Assembly (NCBI GenBank): GCA_963693365.1
Contig: CAVNZM010000010.1
Span: forward strand, 7,688,001 to 7,752,000
Source of the DNA: Amoebidium appalachense
Lineage: Eukaryota > Ichthyosporea
DNA length: 64,000 nucleotides
Direction: 5' to 3'
The first letter of the stretch is position 1; every line of letters starts with the position of its first letter. The notes beneath the pieces were generated by a model. It was not told the DNA's origin. It saw only the letters and a program-made list of their open reading frames with translations, and ran no database searches. The position numbers and the translations under genes were made by a program. Below are positions 52,251 to 64,000 of the stretch, piece after piece.

Positions 52251-52573
52251 TGGTGATGTATGGTGGTCGTGTTGAGAGGAAGGGGCTGGTCCAGCCAATC
52301 AGCGGGGCCCTCGTTAACCCGGCACATCCAATCAAAACAGCCCATGCAGCTTCAAAAATCATGCACCCTCCTCCCCCCCCTGCCCTCCCCCTCCCCCTCC
52401 TCCCCCCCCAACCCCCAACCCTCACCCATCCGCCACCCTCCATCCCCCACTACCAACCGTTATTGACCTCTGCACGCATCCCCCCCCTCAACCCCCCCCC
52501 CCCCCCCCCGCCCTTTTGCAGGCCTCCTCCTCGTGTACAGCCCCCTCCTCCCCCCCCCCCCCCCTCCCCCCCC

Positions 52574-52658
<85 letters not shown>

Positions 52659-53835
52659 GTCCCCATGCATAATATGGTCATAAGTGGAAATGAGAATAGA
52701 AACGAGAATACGGTTCCTTATCTTGTGCACCAGTGGTACGCTCATTGTCTTTTTCCCATTACAACACCATGGCCAAGGGACCGTAACAGCACGTCGTGGT
52801 ACGTGGCATGGCAGGTACTCGATGGAGGAGGGGGGGAGGGGGGGAGGGGGGGGGGCATTGCGTCACCGTGTGCTGTTATTATATTTCATGGCTATTGGGC
52901 GATAGGATGGGTGCGAGAGTGTAGGTTTTCTTTATTGTGGCATGGGATGAAAGGAGTGTGCTTGGTAGGAACGGGAAATAACTGAAAAAGAGCCTGTGCG
53001 TGGGGGCAATAGGGGCGGACAGGGGTTGCCAATGGGGGTTGTGTGTGTGTGTTGGGGGGGGGAGGGGGGGGGGGGGAGGGGGGGGGGGGGTATGGCAGGC
53101 CCTGCAGGGGCACGGACCCATGATGTGACTGCAGCAACACATGCAACAATGATGGTCACCGGCCGTGTTCTTAGGACAAACCTGTTGCAAATCGATGGAC
53201 AAAAGGGAGCCCTACGGATACATGCTGGAACTGAGATCTGACTCCATGCTGAAAGAGGCCACCTGCCCACATGAGGGGTGTGCATGTGTGCATGGGTGTT
53301 TGTGTGTGTATTGGGGGCAGGCAGGCACAGGAGGACGAGAGTGGAGGGGGGGGGGAGGGGGGGGGGGGAGGGGGGGAAGGGGGGGGGGGGGAAGGGAGGG
53401 GGGAGGGGGAAGGGAGGGGGGAGGGAGAGGACCTGAGCCTGACATGCGCAGAAGAATGACAGGTCTAGCCTTTCATCCTGAAGCTCTAATGGTCGGCTCG
53501 TGTGAATGTTAGAGTAGCTATTATTGGACTCACCGGGCTTGGGACGTGTATGCATGTGCATGTGTGTAAATTCTTGGTAATGGAGGATTTGGCGGGGGGG
53601 GGAGGGGGGGGGGGGGGAAGGGGGGAGGGTCAAAGGTTATATTAATATCATGATATATATGATATATATATATATATAAATATATCATAAGGGGGGGGGG
53701 GGGGGGGGAGGAGGGGAGGGATGATCCGTCACTGGTATGCCCTCCTCTCCTGCATTCCCCAACTCTTCCCCCCTCCTTCGCGCACGCCTTTTTTGTGTTC
53801 TTTCCTTGCACTCTGGATATGTACGCCCTGCACAG

Positions 53836-53928
53836 CTGCTCTTGGTTAGGACTTCCGATTCCGGAGAGATTCAGAAGAAGGGCCAGACTCTGAAATTCCA
53901 CGGGGAAGGTCGTATCAAACTAATTTAG
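53836..53928 (+). CDS. Possible last coding exon of an unidentified gene
   Basis: After a good acceptor (CTGCACAG) a 31-codon frame reads LLLVRTSDSGEIQKKGQ then TLKFHGEGRIKLI and stops at TAG. The mixed, unbiased amino-acid composition is unlike the low-complexity frames around it, which suggests real coding. The family is not recognised. Upstream partners could include an open segment at about 53177-53280 (QTCCKSMDKREPYGYMLELR), but the phase link is unproven. Confidence 0.35.
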   Translation: MLLVRTSDSGEIQKKGQTLKFHGEGRIKLI

Positions 53929-54124
53929 GGAGTGTGCGAGTGTGCATGTGTGGGGCCAAGGAGGGGGGGGATTACCTAATAGGTTCGGGCTTAAATTTTC
54001 TTTACTCTGTTTCGGGTTGTTATCCAAAATTGGAGTTTGCATATGGATGTGTGAACGTTAACGGGCTAAAAGCACCTTGTGTGCTTGTGGTGGCGATGGT
54101 GAGTGGGTGGTGCAATGGTTGGCA

Positions 54125-54158
<34 letters not shown>

Positions 54159-54503
54159 GAAGGATATCGGAGTGGAACTAAACAAAATACCACTGGTACT
54201 CAGGCTTTCGTTTTACATCATAATAGTAGATGGAATTGCTGAATGAGAGGCTGGGCTGGGCATATTACCTAGAAAAAACGACGGTTTTGGGTGCAGAAGA
54301 AATGAAAAGAAGCTTGACTAAATCGAACATGCCCAAGGGTGCGAATTTTTGTTTTGCTATTTTAAAACTTTGTTCAGCCCTTAGCACACGCGCCGTACAT
54401 GTACGAGTTTGAGGGAGATCAAGGGCCGAATTAGGGCTGTTAGAGGGGCTTTCCGGCTATTTTTTTTTTCTTTCTTTTTTTTTTTTTTTTTTTTTTTTTT
54501 GCG

Positions 54504-54544
<41 letters not shown>

Positions 54545-54794
54545 CTTGCGAAAGAGGGATCCGGGCACGAGGTGAGACGCGTGAGGATAAGTAGGTGCAC
54601 ACCACGACTGCAAAAAAGAGATGTGCGAATTCTTGCAGCTGTGACTAAATAGCCTGGTTCCGTCGTTTGTTGTACAATATATTGTCCAAGCTGTGAAGAT
54701 TTGGATTTTCTTTTTTACCTAATTCATAAGCAGGTGATTGAATTTTGCACGGTGCCACGTTCTGTGGTTAGCCCAAGGCTTCATCAAATCATCC

Positions 54795-54800
54795 TTTATT
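54795..54800 (-). promoter_or_regulatory. AATAAA polyadenylation signal candidate for the kinase gene
   Basis: On the minus strand an AATAAA hexamer lies 245 nt beyond the TGA stop at 55045. It is the nearest canonical signal I see. Confidence 0.4.
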
Positions 54801-55044
54801 CACCAGTTTACATTTTTCACTCCGTGCACAACGTCCAGCGTGGCACTTTGTACATGAACAGCATGCATGGTTTCAAAATCTACTCTCCGTTGGTTTTGAA
54901 AGCACTAATAAAAAGGTCATTCGCATCTCGTTCGTTTTTTTCCTTCTGCTATGTGTTCATTCATACGCAATTACAGTTATCAGCGTGCACAAAAAAATAC
55001 GCGATCTTTCAAACAATGTGATTTTCCGCACTCCACTCATGTTC

Positions 55045-56139
55045 TCAGGAAACCACTGCCGTAGATGTGGCAGCACCCATCGGGCCAGCCGCCTGTGCCC
55101 GTGCCGAGCACGACATTCTCCTAACCACTGTGTGCGTCTCAAACGCCTCCACCGCCACCCTGCTGCTTCTTCTTCTCTCAGCAGGTGCGTCACAGGGGGC
55201 AGCCACGGCAGCGGTAGCAGACACTGTGTGTGTCTGTGTGTCTGCTGCCTGTGTGGTCTGTAGCGGGATGCTCATGCTGGGTTTGCGCAAATTGGCCACA
55301 ATCCATCTGTGGCGAAGAACCTCGCCAGTTGTGGGGCGCAGGCATGGCCGGAAGTGAAACATGGACACAATGAGGTCGCGGCAGTCGGGTGAAATGTGGC
55401 GTGGGGGCATGTAGGTGGTCCATTGCTCGTGGTAACGGTCAACGGAAAATGGCAGCCGCACTGTTAGCATCGAATGCAAAACACAGCCCAGAGACCAAAC
55501 CTCGCTGGCCGGCCCTGTGTATGGGTTACCCTCGTAAACACCGTAGACCTCTGGCGCTGCAAAAACGGGTGACCCTGTGGGGCTCCACAAAAACTCGTTG
55601 TATGCGTTTCTGGAAATGTGTGCCAGCCCGAAGTCCCCTAGCTTAACACTGCCACGGCAAAGGAAAATGTTTGCGTTCTTTACGTCGCGGTTAATCACAC
55701 CATTTCTGTGGCTGAATTCGAGTGCAGATGCCAGCTGAGACACCCAGACGGCCGCCTGCCGCTCGCTAACCGCACCGTTTTTAACCAAAAAATCGTGCAG
55801 GTTGCCGCCCTCGCAGTGCTCAAGCACCAGGTAAACATAGTCCAAGTCCTCGTGCACAGCATACAGCTGCACAATGTTGGGGTGGCCACGGCACCTCCGC
55901 ATGGCTTCTATCTCCGTGTCGAGCGTCTTGCGGTTGGACTTTGCCTTGCTCACGATTTTCACAGCCACCTGCACGCCTGTGGGTATGTATGTGGCCTGGC
56001 GCACTACAGAAAAACAACCTGTGCCCAGCTGCTTGCCCATGAGGTAGTCAGACATACAGGGTGGCGAGGCAGCGGCGGCAACAGCCTGACGGGCAGGCTG
56101 TCCCTCGCTTGTGCGTGTGTCTGCGTTGTTGAATGTCAT
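55045..56139 (-). CDS. Intronless Ser/Thr-type protein kinase, 364 aa, non-canonical HRD motif
   Basis: The kinase domain spans about residues 31-281. Present are the Gly loop GTGCFSVV (39-46), VAVK Lys61, C-helix Glu76, hinge LVLEHCEGGNL, catalytic loop INRDVKNAN (Asp152, Asn157), DFG 169-171, an APE motif at 195-197 and the RPT helix. Two usual invariants are changed: HRD is Asn-Arg-Asp at 150-152, and the DxW Asp of the F-helix is Glu213. The fold resembles PLK/CAMK/NIMA-like kinases; I cannot assign a family. The C-terminal 75 residues are Ala/Thr/Ser-rich. The start chosen (56139) begins MTFNNAD; an in-frame ATG at 56331 would add 64 residues. The stop is TGA at 55045. The lack of introns, unlike its neighbours, suggests retroposition or simply a compact gene. 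CCAAT boxes upstream suggest its own promoter. Confidence 0.88.
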   Translation of the reverse strand: MTFNNADTRTSEGQPARQAVAAAASPPCMSDYLMGKQLGTGCFSVVRQATYIPTGVQVAVKIVSKAKSNRKTLDTEIEAMRRCRGHPNIVQLYAVHEDLDYVYLVLEHCEGGNLHDFLVKNGAVSERQAAVWVSQLASALEFSHRNGVINRDVKNANIFLCRGSVKLGDFGLAHISRNAYNEFLWSPTGSPVFAAPEVYGVYEGNPYTGPASEVWSLGCVLHSMLTVRLPFSVDRYHEQWTTYMPPRHISPDCRDLIVSMFHFRPCLRPTTGEVLRHRWIVANLRKPSMSIPLQTTQAADTQTHTVSATAAVAAPCDAPAERRRSSRVAVEAFETHTVVRRMSCSARAQAAGPMGAATSTAVVS

Positions 56140-56382
56140 GATTGTGTTTTGTGTGGCTACGGATTGTTGTTTATGCCTCTCTATTAGTAGTGAACTTGTC
56201 TTTTGAAAGAGCACTAAGATACTCTTGAAAGTTCTGCATGCATGGGTAAAACGAATTTGCGCTTGATTTGACCAACTAAGTTTGTTTTTATAAGCGGTGA
56301 GGTGAGCCGGGCGACTGACGCACGAGGTCAACTCGGCAACAGCAGGACCATCACAGATCTAGACACAGAGGTGGCTATCTAG

Positions 56383-56448
56383 CCAATGAAAAGTGTTATC
56401 CATTTTAAAGCACGCTGATTGGGTTTTGAGATCTGTTAAGGAGCCAAT
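56383..56448 (-). promoter_or_regulatory. CCAAT-box cluster upstream of the kinase gene
   Basis: Three CCAAT pentamers in 66 bp (56383-56387 forward, 56418-56422 as ATTGG, 56444-56448 forward) lie 244-309 bp upstream of the kinase ATG at 56139. Such clustering is typical of NF-Y promoters. A further ATTGG occurs near 56790. Confidence 0.45.
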
Positions 56449-56646
56449 CATGATGAGTCTTGAGTAGAGCGCAGGGATCGAAATTTCCTATAAAAAAACG
56501 TTTGGGAATCCCCAAAACTTTTTTTCCCGGATTCCGAAAGAACCTCCATGGGATTTTGGCGGCGGCGGGGAGGCCTTAGAATTTTCCCAAAGCCTTCAAA
56601 GAACTTTCCTCGAAGTCACTTTAGCGAACCCGAAACCGTTTTGGGG

Positions 56647-56695
56647 TTTACGCTGTTTACTCGAGGCAAAGAGAGACCAGTCTCAGGTATGGGGG
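56647..56695 (+). repeat. 49-bp dispersed repeat, copy 2
   Basis: It is an exact copy of 32951-32999, located upstream of the kinase gene. Both are followed by a G run and T-rich DNA. Confidence 0.75.
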
Positions 56696-57879
56696 GTTTG
56701 GACCCTATAATAACTCCCAAAGTTTCAAACAGAATTCGAACCCTGACCGAGCGATTTTTTTGCAATCTTGTCAGCTTAGAAAGAAGCCATCTGATTGGCT
56801 TAGACGGTTACACCAGGGAAAGTAAACCAATTGTTTTCTGCGGCTGGGCGAGCGTCAAATCGTGAGTCACTCTGGGGTGTGCTCAAACAATTCGAAAAAT
56901 AAAAAAAAACTAGGCTGGTGTGTAGTTAGAGATGGAACCACAAATTAACCCTTTTCCGCGGTGGAACCCCCTCCTAGTTAGCCACAGCGTGTTGAAGGAG
57001 GTTGAAGGTTAAAGCCACAGCGTGTTGACGCCAGCACGGTGTGATCTAATTTTTCTTTCTCTGCAACCCGAATCATCGGGGCATATTATATGTATCATGG
57101 CAGCATGATGCGCACATGTTCTTTTCAACTGTTAAAGATCGGTCGACCTTCATAATGCTAACGCGTAGGGCGGCGGAGACCCTAATGTCATGCTTGCGCA
57201 AGTCGATTCTGCCAATCGCGCACTGCTGGCAGTGAGCAGTTGTTGCCGCAGGTCGACGTCTGGCGCCAGTTTGCTCATTGTGGGGGGGGGGTTTTTTTGC
57301 GCTGCAGACTGCGCGGCAAGGGACTGTACAGTATTTTCCGCAACTTATGCACTCACTTGATGTTGTCGTCCTGTGGATTTGAGGCGAAGCGGTTTAAATC
57401 TCATACTTTTCAGCTAATAGTGTTAGGATGCTAGAAGCTTGCAGGTTGAGGGCTGGGGAGCCGTTCAGGGCCACCCAAACTAATGTAGGTAACATCGAGC
57501 ATACCGACTAGATCATTATGGAGCATACCGAGTAGAGCATTTGAGTAGAGTCCTGAGTTGTGTCCTTAGCAGCAGCACACGTTACAAACTACTGAGCCAA
57601 GCTCGACTCCCTAGTCAGATGCCGGTCGGTTACCATTCTCATTTTAGTAATCTCAGTCGCAGCCTATACATTACGGAAGTGGTTCTTTTTCTGACACAAT
57701 GATTCAAGGTAAGTGTCCCCCCCCCCCCCCCCCCCCCCACCTTCCTATATTCTTCAGCATTCCCTACCTCTGCTGCACACGCATCAGTAATTACAGTCTC
57801 CCACCTTTCGACCAATCTTCTTCTATTGTTTTGAGCTACCTGGGCGTCTCCAAACCCCCCCCCCCCCCCCCCCCCCCCC

Positions 57880-57921
<42 letters not shown>

Positions 57922-58323
57922 TCCCCCCCCCCCCCCCTTCCCCCCCCCTCCCCCACCCCCCTCCCTCCCCCCCCCCACACCTACCCATCCACCCTTTTTT
58001 GTTAGTTTACTTGTTGCTTTATAATTCTTTTTGTCAACTGTTGGGATCACTCACATCGGTCAAAGAAATTCCTTCGAATGTCCAACTCCATGTGCAAACC
58101 ACGTGCTTTTGCTCTGTAACCATTGTATCATGGCTCAATCGAGTTGCATCAACATTTTACAGCCACGAACCATCCCCGTCCCCCCCCCCCCCCCCCCCCC
58201 CCCCTTCCCCCCCTCCCCCCACACACACACACACCTCCCCATTCCCATCTTTTCCATCCTCCCCGGCCCTCTCCATGCACTGAGCAAAGATTGTGGAACT
58301 CATTTTCCTTTAGGCTATGCGTG

Positions 58324-58950
<627 letters not shown>

Positions 58951-58974
58951 ACACACATCTTCACCGTTTTGCTC

Positions 58975-59258
58975 ACCTTGCTTGCATAAGCAACCCTGCT
59001 CGTCTTTGAACAAGACTTGTTGACCCTCCCAACTTCAGTTAATGCTGCTGTCTGAGTTGGAGAGTCGTATATACGCGGGCTAAGGGGTCGAAACTCAGAC
59101 ACAATTGATGACTTGGGCCCTCCCTGAGGATGGGCTCTGCTTATGACGCATACTGTGCGCATGGCTGATGTTGCATACTTGAATGTTTGCCTTTGCATGT
59201 GTCCTGTACCATGCTTCTCATCGTGTATGCGTACTTCGTACCGTGTTCCGCAATAACC
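58975..59258 (+). repeat. SINE-like dispersed repeat, copy 2, followed by poly(C)
   Basis: It has the same block order as copy 1. The hairpin arms GTCTGAGTT (59050-59058) and AACTCAGAC (59092-59100) are perfectly paired. Its last about 150 bp is nearly identical to the reverse complement of 38247-38398. It ends at a C run beginning at about 59259. Confidence 0.65.
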
Positions 59259-59296
59259 CCCCCCCCCCCCCCCCCCCCCCCTCTTCTGTCTCTCTC

Positions 59297-59325
59297 TGTG
59301 CCTCGAGTAAACAGGGTAACCCCCC
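59297..59325 (-). repeat. 49-bp dispersed repeat, partial diverged inverted copy
   Basis: The minus strand reads GTTACCCTGTTTACTCGAGG followed by CACAGA, the same half as at 51792-51820 with a few substitutions. Confidence 0.5.
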
Positions 59326-59570
59326 CCTTTCTCTCTCTCTCTGTATATCATATGTATTTCACACACACACACTCTCTCTCTCACTCTCTCTCTCTCTCTA
59401 GATCTCTCTCTGTCTCTCTCTCACTCTCCCCCCAACCCCCCCCTCCCCTCTTTCTCATTCACTCAGCACCGTCAGCTCTCACATGCACACACGGTTGCTT
59501 CCCCCCCTCTTTTTCTCCCTTCTCGTCCCCCCTCTCCCTCCCGAGTCCCCCCCTCCCTCCCCTCCCCCCC

Positions 59571-59601
<31 letters not shown>

Positions 59602-60379
59602 ACCCGGGCTGCCGTCTCTCTTCACCGTGCTCTCCCCCCCTCCTTCATTCCTCCTCCTTTCTCTCTCTCTCTTCCCCCCCTCCGCCCCTCCTCCCCTTCT
59701 CTTCACACTCATGACACACATACACACACAAACACACACACACACTCTCTCTCTATTTCCCTCCCCCCCCCTTCACTCCCTTTCTCTCCCTCCCTCTCTC
59801 CCTTCGTCTCACTCACTCACCACCCTCTCTTCCAAGCACACACGGCCTTTCTCAACCTCTTCCCTACTTCTTTCCCCCCTTCCCCCCCCCCCCCCCCCCC
59901 CCCCCCCTGCCCCTCCCTCCCAGAATCAAACTTCCTACACTTTCTGAACATCTTCCCAACACAACTCGACACCACACACACCCTTCCTGCCCACATTTCT
60001 GGCTCTGCAATCCCTTGAGCTATCCTTCCTGCTGTACTCTCACGGTGGTCTCTTAATTCTGGGTCACCAGGTTTTGGTTTGTCTTCGATTGCAATCCACC
60101 TTGTTAGTGTTGTGTTCCTTTATGAAACACTCGTTTAACAGCCGCCCCCCCCCCCCCCCCCCCCCGGGCCCCTTCCTCCCATGTTCAGGTCTTGAAGCAG
60201 TGTTGAAGCAGTGTTTGAGTTGGATTTCGTCGACGAGGTGAATGGGTGTCTCGGTATGTGTGGATGCTGTGTGTGTGTGTATGTGTGTGTATGTGTGTGT
60301 GTGTGTGTGTATGAGTTTGAGTTTGTTCCCTTTTCCGTATCTTCCGATCCCCCCCCCCCCCCCCCCCACCAAAAAAAAA

Positions 60380-60411
<32 letters not shown>

Positions 60412-60436
60412 AAAGAAAAGAAAAGGAAAGAACACA

Positions 60437-60449
<13 letters not shown>

Positions 60450-60512
<63 letters not shown>
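60450..60512 (+). repeat. A-tract and (TA)n microsatellite
   Basis: A23 is followed by about 20 TA units. It is preceded by poly(C), (GAAA)n and (CA)n from 60351, forming a composite of five simple repeats in 160 bp. Confidence 0.9.
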
Positions 60513-60517
<5 letters not shown>

Positions 60518-60795
60518 CTACAGACTTATAAAGCTACTTCTTTTGAAGTCCCTTTCTGGTCCTCGGCTGTGTCTTTCGACACAGAAACGCCTATCTACAA
60601 AGAAATTCGAATTATTCCTTCTCGTGGCAGTGTTTACCGTACTGGCATGTGTAGTGTGTATGCCCTGTGATGTTGTGCATGCACGTGCACGAACACACCG
60701 GGCACACAACACAATTGCCACTCGCGTGCACCATTATGACATGTTTACCAATACTCAACCACCCACGTATATCATGACACCACACCACACCATGG

Positions 60796-60843
<48 letters not shown>

Positions 60844-61070
60844 CCACAGAAACAAAATATACCTACAGACCTGCACTTTAACATGCACGTGCACCTGTAC
60901 ACAGTCTAAACTGGAAAAGCAAAAAAACGTCGGCTATTTGATCATCGGCTTTGCCACAATGCGCGTCCCCACCGCCCCCACGGCACCTCTTACACACTTA
61001 CATGTGCACAAGTCGTTACACAGCCCACTGAGCCCAGGCCCTGAGGGGATGGGCAACCATCATGCTCGCT

Positions 61071-61107
<37 letters not shown>

Positions 61108-62202
61108 TCCCCCCCCCTCCTCCGCCGCCCGCCCGCCACACAACAACTACCACCACCACCACCCATAAATGAGGTATATTCTTTGTGTGAAGTTGCAATC
61201 TGCATTTATTTGTCCGGATCACAAATGTGTACTTCATACCTCCGGCTGTAACTCTTTCTACCCCCTCCCTGTTATTTTGTGTGGGTAAACGGAGAAGCAG
61301 AGAGCACAGATGGGTGTTATGATATACACAACACAGAGACACACGGGAAAAACACAACCGGAGAGGTGGAACGATTTCTGGAAAAATCGGAAAATGCTTT
61401 CTGGAACCATAGGGAGTGAATACGACTGCTTATGATTTATTTCAAGATGAGGTCCCTTTTATACTTGGGAATGTGAAACGATAAACCAATCAAAAGAACG
61501 AAAACTATGAGTGTAAAATATATCGAATAAAATGTCTGTCGACACATAGAATATAAAACTCAATCCTCTAATGAAAGAAACTTCTAATAAAAGCACGGAA
61601 ACATTTAATAAAATGAAACCACTTACTTAACTATTAATTCATAACATATATTTATACATGTTCTTATCATAACACGTCTAAATATAATTATTCCTAATAG
61701 TTGAAGAACATAGCACAATACTACGTCGTGGGAAAGGAATGAGAAAGGAATGTAAGTTACTATATTTGGGAAAATACAAACGAGATATGATTGGATGACA
61801 TATATAGATTTTGACGCAAACGACAATACGTGTGCGCGAGCTAAGTATGTCGATACGTACACAGATCTAAGATGTCGTGTACACGGAAACGGAAAAGAAA
61901 GAAAGAAATGAAGAAAGGAAAAGGAAACAAACTACAACAACTATTAAATAAATACAAAACTCAACTTCTAAGTCTTGCTGAGAATCAAGTGAAGATGACA
62001 CTCCCCCCCCCTCCCCCTCCCTAACGTACACCAAACGTTAACCTCCCAACACACACAAACTCCCACACCCACCCACCCACACTCTCCCATACTGCCACAC
62101 ATCTTAGAATGCGTTACCACACACACTTACGCATACGGACACAAGCGTGTGTGCCCGTCACGCACCCACACGGGGACACACGCGTGCCCACAGAACCCAT
62201 GC

Positions 62203-62324
<122 letters not shown>

Positions 62325-62986
62325 GTACACAGGTAAACGTGTGTATGTGCGTGCTGTGTGTGTATGTGTTGATGCCACACAGTTATGATACGTTCGTGCA
62401 TATTCGTGTGTGAATGTGTGTGTGTGGGTACCGAGTCCGAGCTTCAAGAGTGGGTGTGTGGATGCGCGGGGAGCAGTTACGGGTGCAGGTGTCTCATTAG
62501 ACCTGCATACCGTACGGCGTTCGTGCGCGCTACTTTATGCGTACCTCGCACGTGTGACGTACAGGCAAAGGGAGAAAGATGTTTTCCCTTTAGCCAGTAG
62601 TACTGCTCGGAGGCTGACAAAGCCCTTGCACCCAACTGTTTGCGTGCTAACGGGATAAACATCACCCATCTTTCATGCATCACGCTACTACACATGCCCT
62701 TGGCAACCTACTAGGTTCGGGCAGAACCGTCGGCGAGAAATAGCTAGCCTGGCTAACTAGAGGGTGAACGTGTTTATGAGTATGTGTGGCTTTTCCTCTC
62801 CTTGCACAAACATCGTTAGCGATTCATCCCCTCGAGCATCACATGTTCCTTTGTTTCTAGTTTTTTTTAGGAAAAGAGAACCTTGAAGTGTGCAGGACCG
62901 CTGATGTTCAACAAGGGTCATCAGCAGGCCGTAATCGAACAAGGGGGTTGAAAAAAGAAAGAAAGAAAGAAAGAAAAACCTCGTAA

Positions 62987-64000
62987 AAGGGCAGGCCAGG
63001 TCGCCACCTTTGCCACGGCCTTCTGAACGAATGGGGCATATGTTTCAAACGGATGATCGACCGTCGGGTGGAGAGTGCAGGCAGGTGTCTTCGGTTATTT
63101 CGGGATGTGTATCTTGCTTCTCTTTCTCATACTGTCCACCTATACAATCGTCTTAGTATATTTCGCACATATATTCGCCCTTTGTCGGAATACGGGTTGC
63201 CCTTACTAGCTATGGCACCCCCTGATACTGTTACTAATGTCCTCAAATCATTAGATGATTTCCATTACACAACTTGTTGTATGTTTCTCACTGGTCTTTC
63301 CACACCTATCCCTAGACGCCTTTTTGATTCTCTCTACGCACTCACACCACCATCACAACGCGTACACGAATTAGCCCTTAAATTTCACGAGCACATCACC
63401 CGCCTGTCCGCTTGTGCCCCGGACCACCCGCTCTTCCGGCTACACGCATCCCCGCCGGATTCGCCCCTGTACCTCTTCCCTTCCCCATCGTCTCTGCCCA
63501 TTGCCGAGCGCTATGTGGAATGGCTGGCGACCCCCCCGGAGGTACGGCTAGATCATAGTGTGAATATGAATAGTTTCAAGTCTATGGCTGATAGATATCT
63601 TTTTACTCTACGTGTTGAGTCCCTTCCGGTGTTAGGACCGCACAAACACCAACTACTAGTAGCCTATATGGCGGATACGGTTAGAGAGTCTCGTTCATAC
63701 ATAGATTCGTTTATTCGTAATGTGGTGTGGTGTAAAAACGCAAAGATGATTATGGCTTGGCGGTGTAATCGGTTTCTGGTGTCTCCTGCTCGTATGTGTA
63801 ATATGTGTGGGGGGCGGTTTACTCGCGGCTGCATATCTATCAATAAATGCAACCTGTTAGCTAATGTATTAGAACCGGAGGTTATTGGCGGTTTTATTCT
63901 CTTTTCTTCATCTCTTCCTCAATATATCCGTTTTAAGATGACTATCCTAGATCACCTTATTAATGCTGCACAGTATGATATTGTGATCCGGTGCCTTAAC
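62987..64000 (+). mobile_element. LINE-like retroelement fragment: post-RT C-terminal region, open at right edge
   Basis: A stop-free frame of 338 codons starts after TAA 62984-62986 and runs off the window. It lacks an ATG until codon 24, so it looks 5' truncated, next to a (GAAA)n tract. The segment LYNRLSIFRTYIRPLSEYG, then LDDFHYTTCCMFLTGLSTPIP and later LALKFHEHI, follows the thumb-region pattern of non-LTR reverse transcriptases (YK-x-YIRP-x-x-EYG ... L-TG-x-x-x-TP). Farther on, CNMCGGRFTRGCISINKC gives Cx2Cx7Cx5C, a variant of the CCHC zinc knuckle near LINE C-termini. The RT catalytic motifs themselves are not in the window. The assignment is by pattern only; an ordinary gene with similar helices cannot be excluded. 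Confidence 0.55.

Larger units (their letters stand above)
50375..55044. other. Spacer between kinesin-8 and the protein kinase; possible unidentified gene
   Basis: The first 900 bp is probably the 3' flank of kinesin-8 (an AATAAA lies at about 50906). From 51312 to 53928 there are two plausible terminal exons (listed separately) plus poly(G)/poly(C), (CA)n and (GA)n tracts. Two CCAAT boxes (52295-52299 and 52328-52332) sit in a short GC-rich patch. An AT-rich block with repeated CGGTATTA-like motifs covers 51390-52250. A poly(T)-poly(G) composite lies at 54462-54541. The last 500 bp is probably the 3' UTR of the minus-strand kinase. Confidence 0.5.

Overview
The window is nuclear DNA of an intron-rich eukaryote, most likely a protist or alga; I cannot name the lineage. 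Genes are split by GT-AG introns. TAA, TAG and TGA all end recognisable proteins, so the code looks standard. Introns and spacers are crowded with long poly(C)/poly(G), (CA)n/(GT)n and polypyrimidine tracts. Most long apparent reading frames in these tracts (His-Thr, Cys-Val, Pro-rich or Gly-rich) are artefacts.

Layout. (1) 185-23787, plus strand: the 3' part, about 41 exons, of an alsin (ALS2)-like gene with RCC1 blades, a DH/PH module, MORN repeats and a C-terminal VPS9 domain. It is open at the left edge. (2) 27821-31473, plus: a nearly intronless Arg/Glu-rich low-complexity protein whose frame is broken at two or three points. (3) 33434-40165, minus: a complete cyclophilin H (PPIH)-like peptidyl-prolyl isomerase in 8 exons, one of only 24 nt. 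(4) 40781-50374, plus: a complete kinesin-8 (KIF18-like) motor in 20 exons, divergent from gene 3 across a 615-bp shared promoter. (5) 55045-56139, minus: an intronless Ser/Thr protein kinase with a changed HRD motif. (6) 62987-64000, plus: a reading frame that runs off the right edge and resembles the post-RT C-terminus of a LINE-type retroelement.

Between and inside the genes lie a 188-bp MITE with perfect 22-bp inverted repeats, a dispersed SINE-like family whose copies end in poly(C), a 49-bp dispersed repeat, a 32-bp minisatellite, and two possible exons of an unidentified gene at 51.3-53.9 kb.

The genes are not an operon and share no obvious pathway. Alsin acts in Rab5/Rac endosomal signalling, cyclophilin H in the U4/U6.U5 tri-snRNP, and kinesin-8 in mitotic microtubule length control. 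Exon boundaries were chosen by splice signals, phase continuity and family resemblance; the uncertain ones are flagged.
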